Source of the DNA: Neobacillus vireti
Lineage (GTDB): Bacteria > Bacillota > Bacilli > Bacillales > Cytobacillaceae
Reading direction: 5' to 3'
DNA: 64,000 bases
Assembly (NCBI RefSeq): GCF_001026695.1
Contig: NZ_LDNB01000012.1
Span: 143,813-207,812, forward strand
The first letter of the stretch is position 1; every line of letters begins with the position of its first letter. Below are positions 19,885 to 29,581 of this stretch, in pieces. A program made the position numbers and the translations under genes. The notes under the pieces are model-generated. The model did not search any database and was not told the DNA's origin. It saw nothing but the letters and a program-made list of their open reading frames with translations.

Positions 19885-20604
19885 TTGAATACAAATAAAT
19901 TGTCAGTACGGCTGGCAACAGTGGCTAAATATGTAGAGAAAGGAGCAGCCATTGCGGATATTGGCTCCGATCATGCATATTTGCCGTGTTACTTAGCGAA
20001 AAATGTGGGCATTCGATTTGCGATTGCGGGTGAAGTGGCAGCTGGCCCCTATCAATCGGCTGAAAAGAATGTTTTGTCAGAAGGGTTATCTGATACTATT
20101 TCTGTACGGATGGGTGACGGTCTTGAAGTGATTCAGCCGGGTGAAGTAGATTGCATTACCATCGCCGGCATGGGCGGTGCTTTAATTACAAGTATATTAG
20201 AAAATGGCAAAGACAAGTTGGGTTCAGTCAAGCGTCTTGTGTTACAGCCCAATATTAGTGCGATTTCGATTCGAAACTGGTTTTTAGGAAACAACTGGGA
20301 GCTTGTTGCTGAAGAAATAATCGAAGAGGATGGAAAGATTTACGAGATATTAATTGCTGAAAAAGGCGACCCCGACAATCCCTATAAGACGAATAAAGAT
20401 ATGGGACTTTTACTAGGACCATTCCTTGTGAAAAACCAAGATGCGGCCTTCCGGAAGAAATGGACAGCAGAAAAGAAAAATTGGCAGCGCATATACGGGG
20501 CACTTGAGGGGGCAGCTGAAACAGCTGAAACAATCGAAAAGAAACAAGAGCTATTGAATAAGATAAAACTCATAGAGGAGGCTTTGAAAAATGAAGAATC
20601 CTAA
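19885..20604 (+). CDS. trmK: tRNA (adenine-22-N1)-methyltransferase TrmK
   Basis: SAM-dependent methyltransferase that makes m1A22 in tRNA. Rossmann motif ADIGSDHAYLP (~23-33), GEVAAGPYQSA and the catalytic-region TIAGMGG. 239 residues from the TTG at 19885 (MNTNKLSVRLATVAKYV), matching the B. subtilis YqfN N-terminus; a GTG at 19873 overlaps the likely ribosome site. It overlaps yqfO by 14 nt. Confidence 0.95.
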   Translation: MNTNKLSVRLATVAKYVEKGAAIADIGSDHAYLPCYLAKNVGIRFAIAGEVAAGPYQSAEKNVLSEGLSDTISVRMGDGLEVIQPGEVDCITIAGMGGALITSILENGKDKLGSVKRLVLQPNISAISIRNWFLGNNWELVAEEIIEEDGKIYEILIAEKGDPDNPYKTNKDMGLLLGPFLVKNQDAAFRKKWTAEKKNWQRIYGALEGAAETAETIEKKQELLNKIKLIEEALKNEES

Positions 20605-21706
20605 TGGCCATGAAATCATTCAACTTTTCGAACAGTTTTCACCGAAGGGCTTGGCAATGGAGGGTGATAAAATTGGTTTACAAATCGGACGTTTAAATAA
20701 GAAGGTTGAACGGGTTATGATCGCCCTTGATGTGCTCGAAAATGTAATCGACGAAGCAATCGAAAAAAATGTGCAGCTGATTATTGCCCATCATCCGATC
20801 ATTTATCGCCCGCTTAAAACTTTACTGACCGATACGGTTCAAGGAAAAATGATAGAAAAATTAGTTAAACATGATATCGCTGTTTATGCAGCGCATACAA
20901 ACCTTGATGTCGCTAAGGGCGGGGTTAACGATTTACTGGCTGCGGCGCTAGGTTTAGAGGATGCAGAGGTACTTGTCCCTACTTTTGATACAAAGCTAAA
21001 GAAGTTAGTTGTTTATGTCCCAGCCAGTCATGCAGAAGAGATTAGACAGGTCTTGGGTAATGCAGGAGCAGGATTTATCGGCAATTACAGCCATTGTTCG
21101 TTCACAGCAGCTGGGACGGGGCGGTTTCTGCCAGGGGAGCAAACTAATCCATTTTTGGGGTCCTCTGGACAGTTGGAGGAAGTGGATGAAGTGCGGATTG
21201 AGACCATTGTTCCCGAACCTCTTCTGAAAAAGACGATTACGGCAATGATTAAAGCACATCCATATGAGGAGGTTGCGTATGATGTGTATGCACTCGAAAA
21301 TAAGGGGGAAGTTCTTGGGCTTGGCAGAATCGGGAGAGTCGAGGAAATGACCTTAGCTGAATTCGCGGAAAAGGTGAAGTATTCACTAGAGGTGGATAAA
21401 GTCCGGGTTGTGGGCGATTTAGGCACAAAGGTAAAAAAGGTTGCTGTTTTAGGCGGGGATGGCAATAAATATTTCATGAATGCCAAATTTAAAGGTGCAG
21501 ATGTCTATGTGACAGGTGATGTTTATTACCACACCGCACATGATGCAATGATGCAGGGCTTGAACATGATTGATCCGGGCCATAATGTCGAAAAAGTGAT
21601 GAAAAAAGGGCTGACCGCGGCCTTACAAAAAATGTGCCAGGAATCAGGCTATAAAGTGGAGATTTTTCCATCTGAAGTTAATACGGATCCTTTTCAATTT
21701 ATATAA
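20591..21706 (+). CDS. yqfO: Nif3-like dinuclear metal center protein YqfO
   Basis: NIF3/DUF34 family protein, 371 residues, with the long form's PII-like insert (~130-230) between two NIF3 halves. Metal-binding segments are visible (IIAHHPIIYRP, AAHTNLDVAKGG, and GDVYYHTAHDA near the C-terminus). Often annotated as GTP cyclohydrolase I type 2-like, but the true role is unclear. GAGGAGG precedes the ATG, which lies inside trmK. Confidence 0.94.
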   Translation: MKNPNGHEIIQLFEQFSPKGLAMEGDKIGLQIGRLNKKVERVMIALDVLENVIDEAIEKNVQLIIAHHPIIYRPLKTLLTDTVQGKMIEKLVKHDIAVYAAHTNLDVAKGGVNDLLAAALGLEDAEVLVPTFDTKLKKLVVYVPASHAEEIRQVLGNAGAGFIGNYSHCSFTAAGTGRFLPGEQTNPFLGSSGQLEEVDEVRIETIVPEPLLKKTITAMIKAHPYEEVAYDVYALENKGEVLGLGRIGRVEEMTLAEFAEKVKYSLEVDKVRVVGDLGTKVKKVAVLGGDGNKYFMNAKFKGADVYVTGDVYYHTAHDAMMQGLNMIDPGHNVEKVMKKGLTAALQKMCQESGYKVEIFPSEVNTDPFQFI

Positions 21707-21712
21707 AGAAAA

Positions 21713-21800
21713 CTCGCCGATTGGCGAGCCCGTTAGGGCGGTTCATAAGGCGTAGTTGCACTTATGCCTGTTAGGAAAGTAATACTTTCCTAAAGGCTAA
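21713..21800. repeat. Intergenic repeat family C, copy 1
   Basis: Reads CTCGCCGATTGGCGAGC, TTAGGGCGGTTCATAAGG, CGTAGTTGCACTTATGCCTG, then a GGAAAGTaatACTTTCC hairpin. The reverse complement of this element is at 49719-49801, with only a few differences. Several nested palindromes, no ORF. Confidence 0.85.
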
Positions 21801-21803
21801 AAC

Positions 21804-21846
21804 AAAAAGAACCGGTCAACCATTTTTAGACGCGGTTCTTTTTTTT
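21804..21846. terminator. Bidirectional terminator between yqfO and ispH
   Basis: AAAAAGAACCG / CGGTTCTTTTT stem with an inner GTC/GAC pairing, T-run on the plus side and A-run on the other, suitable for both convergent genes. Confidence 0.75.
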
Positions 21847-21849
21847 ATT

Positions 21850-22797
21850 TTATTCTGCTGCCTTTTTCACTTTAGGTAAAATCCTGCTTAATTGGACCTT
21901 TTTGCTAAGTTCCCAGGTTGCTTCATTATTTGGGTCGAATTGTTCAAGGAATGTAATGACTTCCTTTGTTATTGGTGTTGGAGTTGATGCTCCTGATGTA
22001 ACAGCAACATTTTGGGCATCCTTAATCCAATCAATTTTTAATTCGGTAATATCAGCAATGCGGTAGGCCTTTGTTCCGGCAATTTCCTCCGAAACCTGGG
22101 CAAGTCGATTAGAATTATTACTCATGGGATCGCCAACGACAATTGTCACATCTGCTTCGGTTGCTTGTTCGGCAACTGCTTCTTGACGGATTTGGGTTGC
22201 ATGGCAAATTTCATTATAAACTTCCACATGAGGAAACTTTTCCTGGACTTTTTTCATCGTATCGGAGACATCCCATTGACTCATGGTAGTTTGGTTAGTA
22301 ACAATAAGTTTCTCACTTTTAACCGTTAACGCTTCGACATCATTTGGGGTTTCAACCAAATGAACCATACCTGGTGCTACACCAACAGCTCCCTCTGGTT
22401 CTGGGTGACCCTTTTTCCCGATATAGATAACTTGAAAACCTTGTTTTGTTTTCTCTTCAATCAGGTCATGGGTTCTGGTCACATCCGGACATGTGGCATC
22501 AATCGTTACCAGACCCTTGGATTTCGCGAGCTCACGGACTTCCGGAGATATTCCATGGGCAGTGAAAATGACGGTGCCGCTATCGACTTTATCGAGAATA
22601 TCCTTGCGGTTTTTGCCCTCAAGGGTAATAATTCCTTCTTCCTCGAAGGCATCTGTTACATGTTTATTATGAACAATCATACCTAAAATATAGATTGGGC
22701 GCGGCAGTGATTTATCTAATGCGGCATTTCTTGCGATGACCATTGCATCGACAACACCATAACAGTATCCGCGTGGAGAGATTTTGATTATTTGCAT
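21850..22797 (-). CDS. ispH: 4-hydroxy-3-methylbut-2-enyl diphosphate reductase
   Basis: Last enzyme of the MEP isoprenoid pathway; a [4Fe-4S] enzyme that makes IPP and DMAPP. The cluster cysteines are in GYCYGV (C12), DATCPDV and EICHATQ. The start [14 protein letters not shown] at 22797 has AAGGGGGA upstream. 315 residues. The other late MEP enzyme, ispG, is in the same window. Confidence 0.97.
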   Translation of the reverse strand: MQIIKISPRGYCYGVVDAMVIARNAALDKSLPRPIYILGMIVHNKHVTDAFEEEGIITLEGKNRKDILDKVDSGTVIFTAHGISPEVRELAKSKGLVTIDATCPDVTRTHDLIEEKTKQGFQVIYIGKKGHPEPEGAVGVAPGMVHLVETPNDVEALTVKSEKLIVTNQTTMSQWDVSDTMKKVQEKFPHVEVYNEICHATQIRQEAVAEQATEADVTIVVGDPMSNNSNRLAQVSEEIAGTKAYRIADITELKIDWIKDAQNVAVTSGASTPTPITKEVITFLEQFDPNNEATWELSKKVQLSRILPKVKKAAE

Positions 22798-22907
22798 ATA
22801 TGAAGTCCCCCTATAAGACATTGTTTACTAGTCTACATATATATTATATAAAACTAATAGGTATATTACAAAGATACAATTTTTCTTAATAATTTGAACA
22901 AATAGAA

Positions 22908-22934
22908 AGAATGCTGTGGGGACACAGCATTCTT
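22908..22934 (-). terminator. Hairpin after yqfQ
   Basis: AGAATGCTGTG / CACAGCATTCT with a 4-nt loop. On the minus strand it is followed by a moderate T-rich tail. Confidence 0.65.
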
Positions 22935-22937
22935 CTC

Positions 22938-23732
22938 TTATATATACATTTTAGGAACGGAACTTCCTTTTGGGGATGGGCTCCTTTTATGTGAACTTGA
23001 CGGCTGCCTTCTTTTGTCAGTACTTGACCGCTGGCTGCTTTTTTTGAAACTTGTTTGTGATCTTATCTGGCCGGTTTTTTTCCGTGAGGTTCTGTTTTCA
23101 GATGATTCATTTTCAGATGATTCTTCGTTTATTTGGGCTTTAGTCACCTTACTTTTTTCGTCGGATTCTACTTCTGTTCCTTTTGCATTTTTGAAGCCTT
23201 TATATAGCCTCCACATGGCAGGCAGATTTCTGACCATTGGACCATACTGCTGAATCATCGGACCAAATGACTGTGCTGTCTTCAACACATTCTGGGTATT
23301 ATTCAGAAATCCTGATATTCCTGCGGGGTTAGCTATGGAATTGAGTAAGCCGCCGCCTCCTGAGGCAGCTCTTCCGGCACCCTGCATACCCATTAGTCCA
23401 CCCGGACCGCCTCCAGCTCGCGCTCCTCCGCCGAGAAGTCTCGAAAGTAAGCCGCCGCCTCCAGAAGCAGCTCTTCCGGCACCCTGCATACCCATTAGTC
23501 CACCCGGACCGCCGCCGGCTTGCGCTCCTCCGCCTACAAGTCTCGAAAGTAAGCCGCCGCCGCCCCCGCCCATTTGGCGGCCCATCATTTGCCCCATCAT
23601 CTGGTTGCCGCCAAATGGATTAGCCCCTGGCCCCATCATCGCTCTTCCAGCCATAGGACCCATTGCTCCTCTTCCTCCAAACAGACCTGCACCCATCCCG
23701 CCTTGCATGGGCATTCCTGGTCTTGGCATCAT
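22938..23732 (-). CDS. yqfQ: VrrA/YqfQ family protein with internal tandem repeat
   Basis: Gly/Met/Pro-rich protein of 264 residues, counterpart of YqfQ in B. subtilis and of the VrrA protein known from the B. anthracis VNTR locus. The N-terminal ~120 residues are low complexity and contain two near-identical 34-residue repeats. The middle (ISGFLNNTQNVLKTAQSFGP ... LPAMWRLYKGF) is the conserved family core. The C-terminus is Ser/Lys/Arg-rich and probably disordered. Function unknown. The start is one of two consecutive ATGs. Confidence 0.9.
   Translation of the reverse strand: MMPRPGMPMQGGMGAGLFGGRGAMGPMAGRAMMGPGANPFGGNQMMGQMMGRQMGGGGGGLLSRLVGGGAQAGGGPGGLMGMQGAGRAASGGGGLLSRLLGGGARAGGGPGGLMGMQGAGRAASGGGGLLNSIANPAGISGFLNNTQNVLKTAQSFGPMIQQYGPMVRNLPAMWRLYKGFKNAKGTEVESDEKSKVTKAQINEESSENESSENRTSRKKTGQIRSQTSFKKSSQRSSTDKRRQPSSSHKRSPSPKGSSVPKMYI
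23347..23550 (-). repeat. 102-bp tandem repeat (two units) inside yqfQ
   Basis: Units 23347-23448 and 23449-23550 differ at only a handful of bases; they encode GGGGLLSRL and continue to GMQGAGRAAS. A partial third unit continues the GGGGLL motif on both sides. It is in frame (34 codons), so copy-number change would keep the gene open. Confidence 0.92.
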
Positions 23733-23997
23733 ACCTATAACATCCCTTCAAATGAACTTCATACATTAAATTATGCAGATAACCTAATTTGGTTTAGGTA
23801 TTAAACACAAGAATATAAACAAAATTTGATGTTAAAAAATGAATTTAAGGTAAAAGATTAGAATAAAAGGATTGTTAGCTGGTGATTTAAGAGAAACTTT
23901 ACTATAATTACATGATGGAAAGAAAAGTGGAAGCTCTTGCTAAGGGAAGAAATCAATCCATAATCACTAGATTATTTTAATAATAAGGAGCAATTAC

Positions 23998-25314
23998 ATG
24001 AAAGAAAATCGTTTTAATCGTTTTAAGTTTCAACCATTTATTATAGAATCCCTAAATAAGTTTGGATTTTATGAGCCGACTGAAATTCAGGAACGGATGA
24101 TTCCGCTCGTATTAAAAGGGGAAAGTGCGATCGGTCAATCGCAAACTGGAACCGGTAAAACATTTGCCTTTGTTTTGCCAATCCTTGAAAAAATCAATCC
24201 GGACAAGCAGGAAGTACAAGCTGTTATTACCGCGCCGACAAGGGAATTGGCGACGCAAATTTATCACCAAATCTTGAAGGTAACAGAACAATGCAGTCCT
24301 GAAAGCCCTATTATGACAAGATGTTATGTTGGCGGGACGGATAAGCAGCGGACAATCGAGAAATTGAAGGTACAGCCGCATATTGTCGTTGGGACACCTG
24401 GCCGAATTAAAGACCTCATGATCGAAAAGGCTCTTTTTATTCATACATCGGATGTTCTTGTTGTCGATGAAGCCGATATGATGCTCGATATGGGTTTTAT
24501 TGAAGATTTGGATCAAGTAGCGGCTAAAATGCCAGAAAACTTGCAGATGCTCGTCTTTTCAGCAACCATTCCGGAAAAATTAAAACCATTTCTAAAGAAA
24601 TATATGGAAAATCCAAAGACAGTTCAGATTGATTCAAAGAGAAAAGCAGCGGAAAACCTGCAGCATTATCTCCTGCCTTCAAGACATCGCAATAAAAAGC
24701 AGCTTGTTCACGATGCGCTGGTACAATACAATCCGTATTTAGCGATTGTGTTTACCAATACCAAAAAAATGGCTGAAGAAGTTGCCGGATTCTTAAGTGA
24801 AAAAGGTTTAAAGGTCGCCCGTGTTCATGGCGATTTAAACCCGCGCGAACGAAAGAAAATGATGAAGCAGATTCAGGATTTGGAATACCAATATATCGTT
24901 GCCACCGATCTTGCTTCTAGAGGAATTGATATTGAGGGTATCAGCCATGTCATTAATTATGAGCTTCCATCAGACCTAGATTTCTATATCCACCGGGTAG
25001 GAAGAACGGCACGGGCTGGAAACTCAGGGGTAGCACTTACGGTTTATGAACTTTCCGATGAAGACGCCTTAAATCGTTTAGAAAAAATGGGTATTCAATT
25101 TCAGTATGTCGATCTCAAAAAGGATGGATTTGTTGAGGCAGATGAAAGAAATAAAAGAAAGACCCGCGTTAGGAAAGAGGATGATGCGGAAAGATTAGCC
25201 AAATCAATGGTTAAGAAACCGCAAAAAGTAAAGCCAGGCTATAAAAAGAAAATGCAATGGGAAATGGATAAAATTAAAAAACGGAAGCGGAGAATCGATC
25301 AGAGAAAAAAATAA
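23998..25314 (+). CDS. cshB: DEAD-box RNA helicase CshB
   Basis: ATP-dependent RNA helicase for cold adaptation and ribosome assembly. It has the Q motif, motif I SQTGTGKT (~45), motif Ia [36 protein letters not shown], and a basic C-terminal tail ([12 protein letters not shown]). 438 residues, as in B. subtilis YqfR. AAGGAGC precedes the ATG, and nfo follows after 22 nt. Confidence 0.95.
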   Translation: MKENRFNRFKFQPFIIESLNKFGFYEPTEIQERMIPLVLKGESAIGQSQTGTGKTFAFVLPILEKINPDKQEVQAVITAPTRELATQIYHQILKVTEQCSPESPIMTRCYVGGTDKQRTIEKLKVQPHIVVGTPGRIKDLMIEKALFIHTSDVLVVDEADMMLDMGFIEDLDQVAAKMPENLQMLVFSATIPEKLKPFLKKYMENPKTVQIDSKRKAAENLQHYLLPSRHRNKKQLVHDALVQYNPYLAIVFTNTKKMAEEVAGFLSEKGLKVARVHGDLNPRERKKMMKQIQDLEYQYIVATDLASRGIDIEGISHVINYELPSDLDFYIHRVGRTARAGNSGVALTVYELSDEDALNRLEKMGIQFQYVDLKKDGFVEADERNKRKTRVRKEDDAERLAKSMVKKPQKVKPGYKKKMQWEMDKIKKRKRRIDQRKK

Positions 25315-25336
25315 GCGGCAGCAGGGAGAGAATAAA

Positions 25337-26230
25337 ATGTTAAAAATAGGCTCACACGTGTCTATGAGCGGAAAAGATATGCTTCTCGCAGCAAGTCAAG
25401 AAGCGGTATCATACGGTGCTAATACATTTATGGTCTATACGGGTGCACCGCAAAACACAAGAAGAAAGAAAATTGAAGACTTGAATATTGAGGCCGGGCA
25501 AAGGCATATGGAGGAAAACGGGATTTCAGAAATTGTTGTTCACGCTCCCTATATTATCAATATCGGAAATACTACCAATCCAGATACGTTTGACTTGGGG
25601 GTAAGGTTCCTTCGCAGTGAAATTGAAAGAACTGAGGCGATTGGTGCAAAGCAAATTGTGCTGCACCCTGGTGCCCATGTAGGTGCGGGTACAGAGGCTG
25701 GAATTAAGAGAATTATTGAAGGCTTAAATGAAGTTTTAACTGGCAAGGAGCAGCTGCAAATTGCCTTGGAAACAATGGCTGGAAAAGGTTCGGAGTGTGG
25801 TAAATCATTTGAGGAATTAGCAATGATTATCGACGGTGTTAACTTTAGTGATAAACTCTCTGTTTGTTTCGACACCTGTCATACCCATGATGCTGGTTAT
25901 AACATTGTCGAGGACTTCGACGGTGTCTTAAATGAGTTTGATAAAATTATTGGCCTAGAGAAGCTTAAGGTGCTCCATATCAATGACAGTAAAAATGCGG
26001 TAGGAATGAGAAAGGACCGGCATGAAAATATCGGGTTCGGTCATATTGGATTTAACGCCATCAATTACATTGTTCACCATCCACAGCTGACTGATGTCCC
26101 TAAAATCTTAGAAACCCCATACGTTGGTGAGGATAAGAACAATAAAAAAGCACCGTATAAATTCGAAATCGAAATGTTGCGCAATCAGCAGTTCAACGAA
26201 GACCTGCTAGATCGAATCATGCAAGGATAA
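25337..26230 (+). CDS. nfo: Endonuclease IV
   Basis: Zinc-dependent apurinic/apyrimidinic endonuclease of base-excision repair (TIM barrel). Metal ligands lie in conserved segments [26 protein letters not shown] and [11 protein letters not shown]. 297 residues. GGGAGAG upstream of the ATG. Probably cotranscribed with cshB. Confidence 0.97.
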   Translation: MLKIGSHVSMSGKDMLLAASQEAVSYGANTFMVYTGAPQNTRRKKIEDLNIEAGQRHMEENGISEIVVHAPYIINIGNTTNPDTFDLGVRFLRSEIERTEAIGAKQIVLHPGAHVGAGTEAGIKRIIEGLNEVLTGKEQLQIALETMAGKGSECGKSFEELAMIIDGVNFSDKLSVCFDTCHTHDAGYNIVEDFDGVLNEFDKIIGLEKLKVLHINDSKNAVGMRKDRHENIGFGHIGFNAINYIVHHPQLTDVPKILETPYVGEDKNNKKAPYKFEIEMLRNQQFNEDLLDRIMQG

Positions 26231-26262
26231 CAAAAAGCTGTGCCAAGGCACAGCTTTTTGTT
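26229..26262. terminator. Bidirectional terminator between nfo and yqfT
   Basis: Perfect 16-bp palindrome arms AACAAAAAGCTGTGCC and complement, two-base centre. Confidence 0.85.
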
Positions 26263-26293
26263 ATCCAGCTCCAGGGCGCTTGCGCTTTTCTTA
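26262..26293. repeat. Intergenic repeat family B, partial inverted copy
   Basis: ATCCAGCTCCAGGGCGCTTG then CGCTTTTCTTA is the reverse complement of the family B ends seen at 19116-19226 and 55022-55170. It lies at the 3' end of yqfT. Confidence 0.6.
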
Positions 26294-26548
26294 TTGCTTT
26301 GTAAACTGCATAAATAATTTATTTATTTCACGAGCTGTTTCGGGGCCGGCCAATTTGGCGATTTGTTTCACTAGTTGGGTCCGCTGTCCGTCATCAAAGA
26401 TATTGATACTTTTACCTCTTAAGTATTCGGCAATTCTTCTCGCCTGCTGCCGATTAATTGCAACATTAAATTGCTGGGCATACTTTAACAGCTCATCAGC
26501 GGTTATCGTGTTAATCTTATGATTAATGATGTTTTCAAATATTTTCAC
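26291..26548 (-). CDS. yqfT: YqfT family protein (DUF2624)
   Basis: Small 85-residue, mainly helical, probably cytoplasmic protein at the yqfT position (after nfo, opposite strand) with the DUF2624-type sequence (NIINHKINTITADELLKYAQ, then QFNVAINRQQARRIAEYLRG). Function unknown. A GGAGTGGTGAGAGAG ribosome site lies upstream on the minus strand. Confidence 0.85.
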   Translation of the reverse strand: MKIFENIINHKINTITADELLKYAQQFNVAINRQQARRIAEYLRGKSINIFDDGQRTQLVKQIAKLAGPETAREINKLFMQFTKQ

Positions 26549-26645
26549 TCTCTCACCACTCCTCCATGTTAATGTATGAGGGAGAATCAGGAGTGTGACA
26601 ATGGATTATTTCTTTTGTCTAGGTATAAATCAAAAGCCTGCAGCC

Positions 26646-26704
26646 TTTACAATCAGTAGGTCCTATTGTATACTACTAAGGTTAAATCGGAATGATTCTT
26701 ATAA
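26646..26704 (+). promoter_or_regulatory. SigA promoter with Zur-box-like operator upstream of znuC
   Basis: TTTACA (26646-26651), exact 17-nt spacer, TATACT (26669-26674). AAATCGGAATGATTCTTATA from 26684 overlaps the expected transcription start; its left half and AATnATT centre fit the Bacillus Zur box (AAATCGTAATnATTACGATT), the right half is degenerate. zur is the third gene of the operon, so autoregulation by zinc is likely. Confidence 0.7.
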
Positions 26705-26724
26705 TTAAGGGTGAGAGTTCAGCT

Positions 26725-27498
26725 ATGCAACCAATCATTGAAATAAAACAATTGTCCTATCGCTATGAAAAGGATACTGTGCTTGAGAATATCAATATGA
26801 CGATTCCGGATGGTTCTTTCTTGGCCATTGTCGGTCCTAACGGGTCGGGAAAATCGACTTTATTAAAATTAATATTAGGCTTATTAAAGCTGCAAACTGG
26901 AGAAATCCATTTATTCGGGAAGGGAATTAGCAAATTTAGGGACTGGCAGCAAGTCGGCTATGTATCCCAAAAGGCCAATTCCTTTAACACTGGTTTTCCG
27001 GCAACCGTTTTTGAAGTGGTCGCAAGTGGCTTAACAAAAAAATTAGGCCTGTTTACATTTTTTAAAAAGGAACATGCAGCCAAAGTAAATGATGCCTTGG
27101 ATGCAGTCGGAATGAAAAGGTATAGTAACAGAAATATCGGCGAACTTTCAGGCGGGCAGCAGCAAAGAGTTTTTATTGCCCGTGCCCTTGTGAGTGAACC
27201 ACGACTGCTTATACTTGACGAGCCAACTGTCGGCGTTGATGCCGAAAATGTTAATTCTTTTTATCAAATGCTAGGTGATTTAAATACATGCCGCAATATT
27301 ACCCTGCTATTGGTTACTCATGATATTGGTACAATATCGGATAGGGTCTCACATGTTGCCTGTTTAAATAAATATTTGCATTTTCACGGAGAAACGAATG
27401 AATTTGAACAATTTAGAAATGAAGATGTCTCGAAAGTTTATGGACATGATGTTCATTTGCTTACCCATCACCATGAACACGGGGGTGTTGTAAGATGA
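26725..27498 (+). CDS. znuC: Zinc ABC transporter ATP-binding protein
   Basis: ATPase subunit of a metal ABC importer of the Znu/Adc class. Walker A GPNGSGKS, signature LSGGQQQR, Walker B LLILDEP; the C-terminus is His-rich (HDVHLLTHHHEHGG), common in zinc systems. I choose the ATG at 26725 (MQPIIEIKQLSYRY), since the ATG at 26692 lies within the operator. 257 residues. It overlaps znuB by 4 nt. No substrate-binding protein gene is adjacent. Confidence 0.92.
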   Translation: MQPIIEIKQLSYRYEKDTVLENINMTIPDGSFLAIVGPNGSGKSTLLKLILGLLKLQTGEIHLFGKGISKFRDWQQVGYVSQKANSFNTGFPATVFEVVASGLTKKLGLFTFFKKEHAAKVNDALDAVGMKRYSNRNIGELSGGQQQRVFIARALVSEPRLLILDEPTVGVDAENVNSFYQMLGDLNTCRNITLLLVTHDIGTISDRVSHVACLNKYLHFHGETNEFEQFRNEDVSKVYGHDVHLLTHHHEHGGVVR

Positions 27499-28358
27499 TT
27501 CAGGGACTATTCCATTATGAATTTTTACAAAATGCCTTCCTAACTGGGATTATGATTGGCATCCTTGCCCCATTGCTCGGGGTTTTTATCGTGGTGCGAA
27601 GATTATCCTTGATTGCCGATGCCCTTAGTCATGTGACGCTTGCCGGTATTGCTGCCAGCCTTCTCATTGAAAGGAGTTTTCCAATAATGGCTGGCTTAAA
27701 TCCCCTTTACATGGGGATGGTTTTTTCGGTTGGCGGGTCATTGTTTATTGAAAAGCTAAGAGGTGTCTATAAGCATTATCAGGAATTGGCGATTCCGATT
27801 ATCCTTTCTAGCGGCATTGGGCTCGGGGTTATTTTCATTTCGCTGGCAAATGGATTTAATACGGATTTGTTCAGTTATTTATTTGGCAGTGTATCTGCGG
27901 TCAGCAGAACCGATTTATGGGTTATTTTAATTATTAGTATCCTTGTTATTATTGTCATCATTTTATTGTACAAAGAGCTGTTTTTACTTTCCTTTGATGA
28001 GGAACATGCAAAAGCCTCTGGAATTGCCGCAAAAAGTATTCATTTTATTTTTATTGTCATGGTTGCGCTTGTCATTGCGGCTTCGATGCGAATTGTTGGG
28101 ATCCTTCTGGTTTCTTCATTAATGACATTACCGGTGGCAGCAAGTATCCGCCTAGCAAAAGGGTTTAAACAAACGATTTTCTTATCTGTGCTTTTTGGTG
28201 AAATTTCCGTCCTTGGAGGCCTTTTCACTGCTTATTATCTTGACTTGGCTCCAGGGGGAACCATCGTCATGCTTGCGGTGTTAATATTAGTACTGGCAAT
28301 CTTTTATAAAAAAATAATGATTCATAAACAAGTGGATATTGGGGGTGGAGTCAAGTGA
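27495..28358 (+). CDS. znuB: Zinc ABC transporter permease
   Basis: Membrane subunit of the ABC-3 family, 287 residues with eight or nine hydrophobic segments and the family motif [12 protein letters not shown] (~46-57). Coupled to znuC (ATGA overlap) and to zur (GTGA overlap). Zinc specificity is inferred from the Zur linkage and operator. Confidence 0.92.
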   Translation: MIQGLFHYEFLQNAFLTGIMIGILAPLLGVFIVVRRLSLIADALSHVTLAGIAASLLIERSFPIMAGLNPLYMGMVFSVGGSLFIEKLRGVYKHYQELAIPIILSSGIGLGVIFISLANGFNTDLFSYLFGSVSAVSRTDLWVILIISILVIIVIILLYKELFLLSFDEEHAKASGIAAKSIHFIFIVMVALVIAASMRIVGILLVSSLMTLPVAASIRLAKGFKQTIFLSVLFGEISVLGGLFTAYYLDLAPGGTIVMLAVLILVLAIFYKKIMIHKQVDIGGGVK

Positions 28359-28765
28359 ATGTGCAGGAGGCTATTCAATATTTAAAAGAACATGGATTTA
28401 AGCAAACGGGAAAACGAGAGGATATGCTCCAATTATTCGCAGACAGCGATAAATATTTAACCGCTAAGGATGTCCTTGATCAGTTAAAGGATGATTATCC
28501 GGGATTAAGTTTTGATACTATTTATCGCAATCTGACCTTATTTGTTAATATGGGGATTTTAGAAATGACGGAGTTATCAGGCGAAAAGCATTTCCGCTTT
28601 ACCTGTTCCAGACACCAGCATCATCATCATTTTATCTGCTTAGACTGTGGAAAAACAAAAGAAATTGAAACCTGTCCTATGGATGGATTAAGTGAAAACT
28701 TAAAAGGATACGATATTTCTGGACATAAATTTGAAATTTATGGACGCTGTCCGGATTGTTTGTAA
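28355..28765 (+). CDS. zur: Zinc uptake repressor Zur (Fur family)
   Basis: Zinc-sensing repressor, 136 residues. Winged helix at the N-terminus, HHHHF metal segment (~87-92), [13 protein letters not shown] and a C-terminal RCPDC pair forming the structural zinc site. The GTG start overlaps the znuB stop and has GGGGGTGG upstream. It matches B. subtilis Zur closely ([17 protein letters not shown]). Confidence 0.95.
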   Translation: MNVQEAIQYLKEHGFKQTGKREDMLQLFADSDKYLTAKDVLDQLKDDYPGLSFDTIYRNLTLFVNMGILEMTELSGEKHFRFTCSRHQHHHHFICLDCGKTKEIETCPMDGLSENLKGYDISGHKFEIYGRCPDCL

Positions 28766-28770
28766 AAGAA

Positions 28771-28799
28771 AACTCGCCAGTATATTGGCGAGTTTTTTT
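28771..28799 (+). terminator. Intrinsic terminator after zur
   Basis: AACTCGCCA / TGGCGAGTT with a T7 run. Confidence 0.85.
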
Positions 28800-28805
28800 G
28801 TTAAA

Positions 28806-29393
28806 TTAGCAATTCTTGACGATACTCTCTTCTTTTAGCCAATTTTCAACCCATAGATTAGCTTCTTTCCAATTATTAACGCGGATGACACCCTTTGGAA
28901 TCGAGTTTTGATTGTAGGGTGTATCAAATAAGATGACCGGAATTTGACACTCTTCATGAATCATCACAGCATTATCGTGTTTATCTTCAAAAAAAATATC
29001 CACTTGATGCTTTTTCACTGTTTTTACTTTATTATGGGAGCCTATTAATTCAATGTGATGAAAGGTTAAACCTTTATCTAAGAACCATTTTTCAGTGATT
29101 TCAAGTAAATGGGAGGACCGGGCGCTAATAAAAAACAATTCATGGTCTTTTTCCCATTTTTGTAAAATTCGTTTTGCTCCAGGCGCAAATGGTGATTCTT
29201 GATAAATAGTTGGTTCATTTTCAGCAAACCACTTCGCAAACTCTTCTTCCGAAACATTTACGAAGGGGGTTAATTCATATTGGTCCACGTCCTCGTAGGC
29301 AATGTTAATGCCAAAAGCTTTATTAATATAAGGTAATATTGATTTTGGACATGTGACCGTACCATCAATGTCGATTCCAAATCTCTTTCTCAT
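28806..29393 (-). CDS. yqfW: HAD-type 5'(3')-nucleotidase-like protein YqfW
   Basis: Haloacid dehalogenase-fold hydrolase of the putative nucleotidase group (NT5C-like). Catalytic motif DIDGT (~8-12), FFISARS as motif II and FFEDKHDNA as motif IV. I choose the third in-frame ATG (29393, MRKRFGIDIDGT) because GAAGGTG is then correctly spaced. 195 residues. Substrate not known. Confidence 0.88.
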   Translation of the reverse strand: MRKRFGIDIDGTVTCPKSILPYINKAFGINIAYEDVDQYELTPFVNVSEEEFAKWFAENEPTIYQESPFAPGAKRILQKWEKDHELFFISARSSHLLEITEKWFLDKGLTFHHIELIGSHNKVKTVKKHQVDIFFEDKHDNAVMIHEECQIPVILFDTPYNQNSIPKGVIRVNNWKEANLWVENWLKEESIVKNC

Positions 29394-29581
29394 TTGCATG
29401 CACACCTTCATATTGCTTTAGTATTCCCATTAATATTTTACCAAAGACGGGTTATTAATTTGTAGAAAATTTTATCAGGAAAAGAATTATATGACTAGAT
29501 GAGATAAACATTAACATCTTTAAAACTCAACAAGAGGCTAACAATAATAAATGCTCCTATTACTGAAAGTGAGGGATTAGG

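Noticed and set aside
23347..23550. Direct repeats considered as a CRISPR array
   Set aside because: Units are 102 bp, adjacent without spacers, and in frame with yqfQ.
23335..23769. 144-codon Pro-rich open frame on the plus strand
   Set aside because: It is the antisense of the Gly-rich repeats of yqfQ; the Pro content is a by-product of GGN codons and no ribosome site precedes it.
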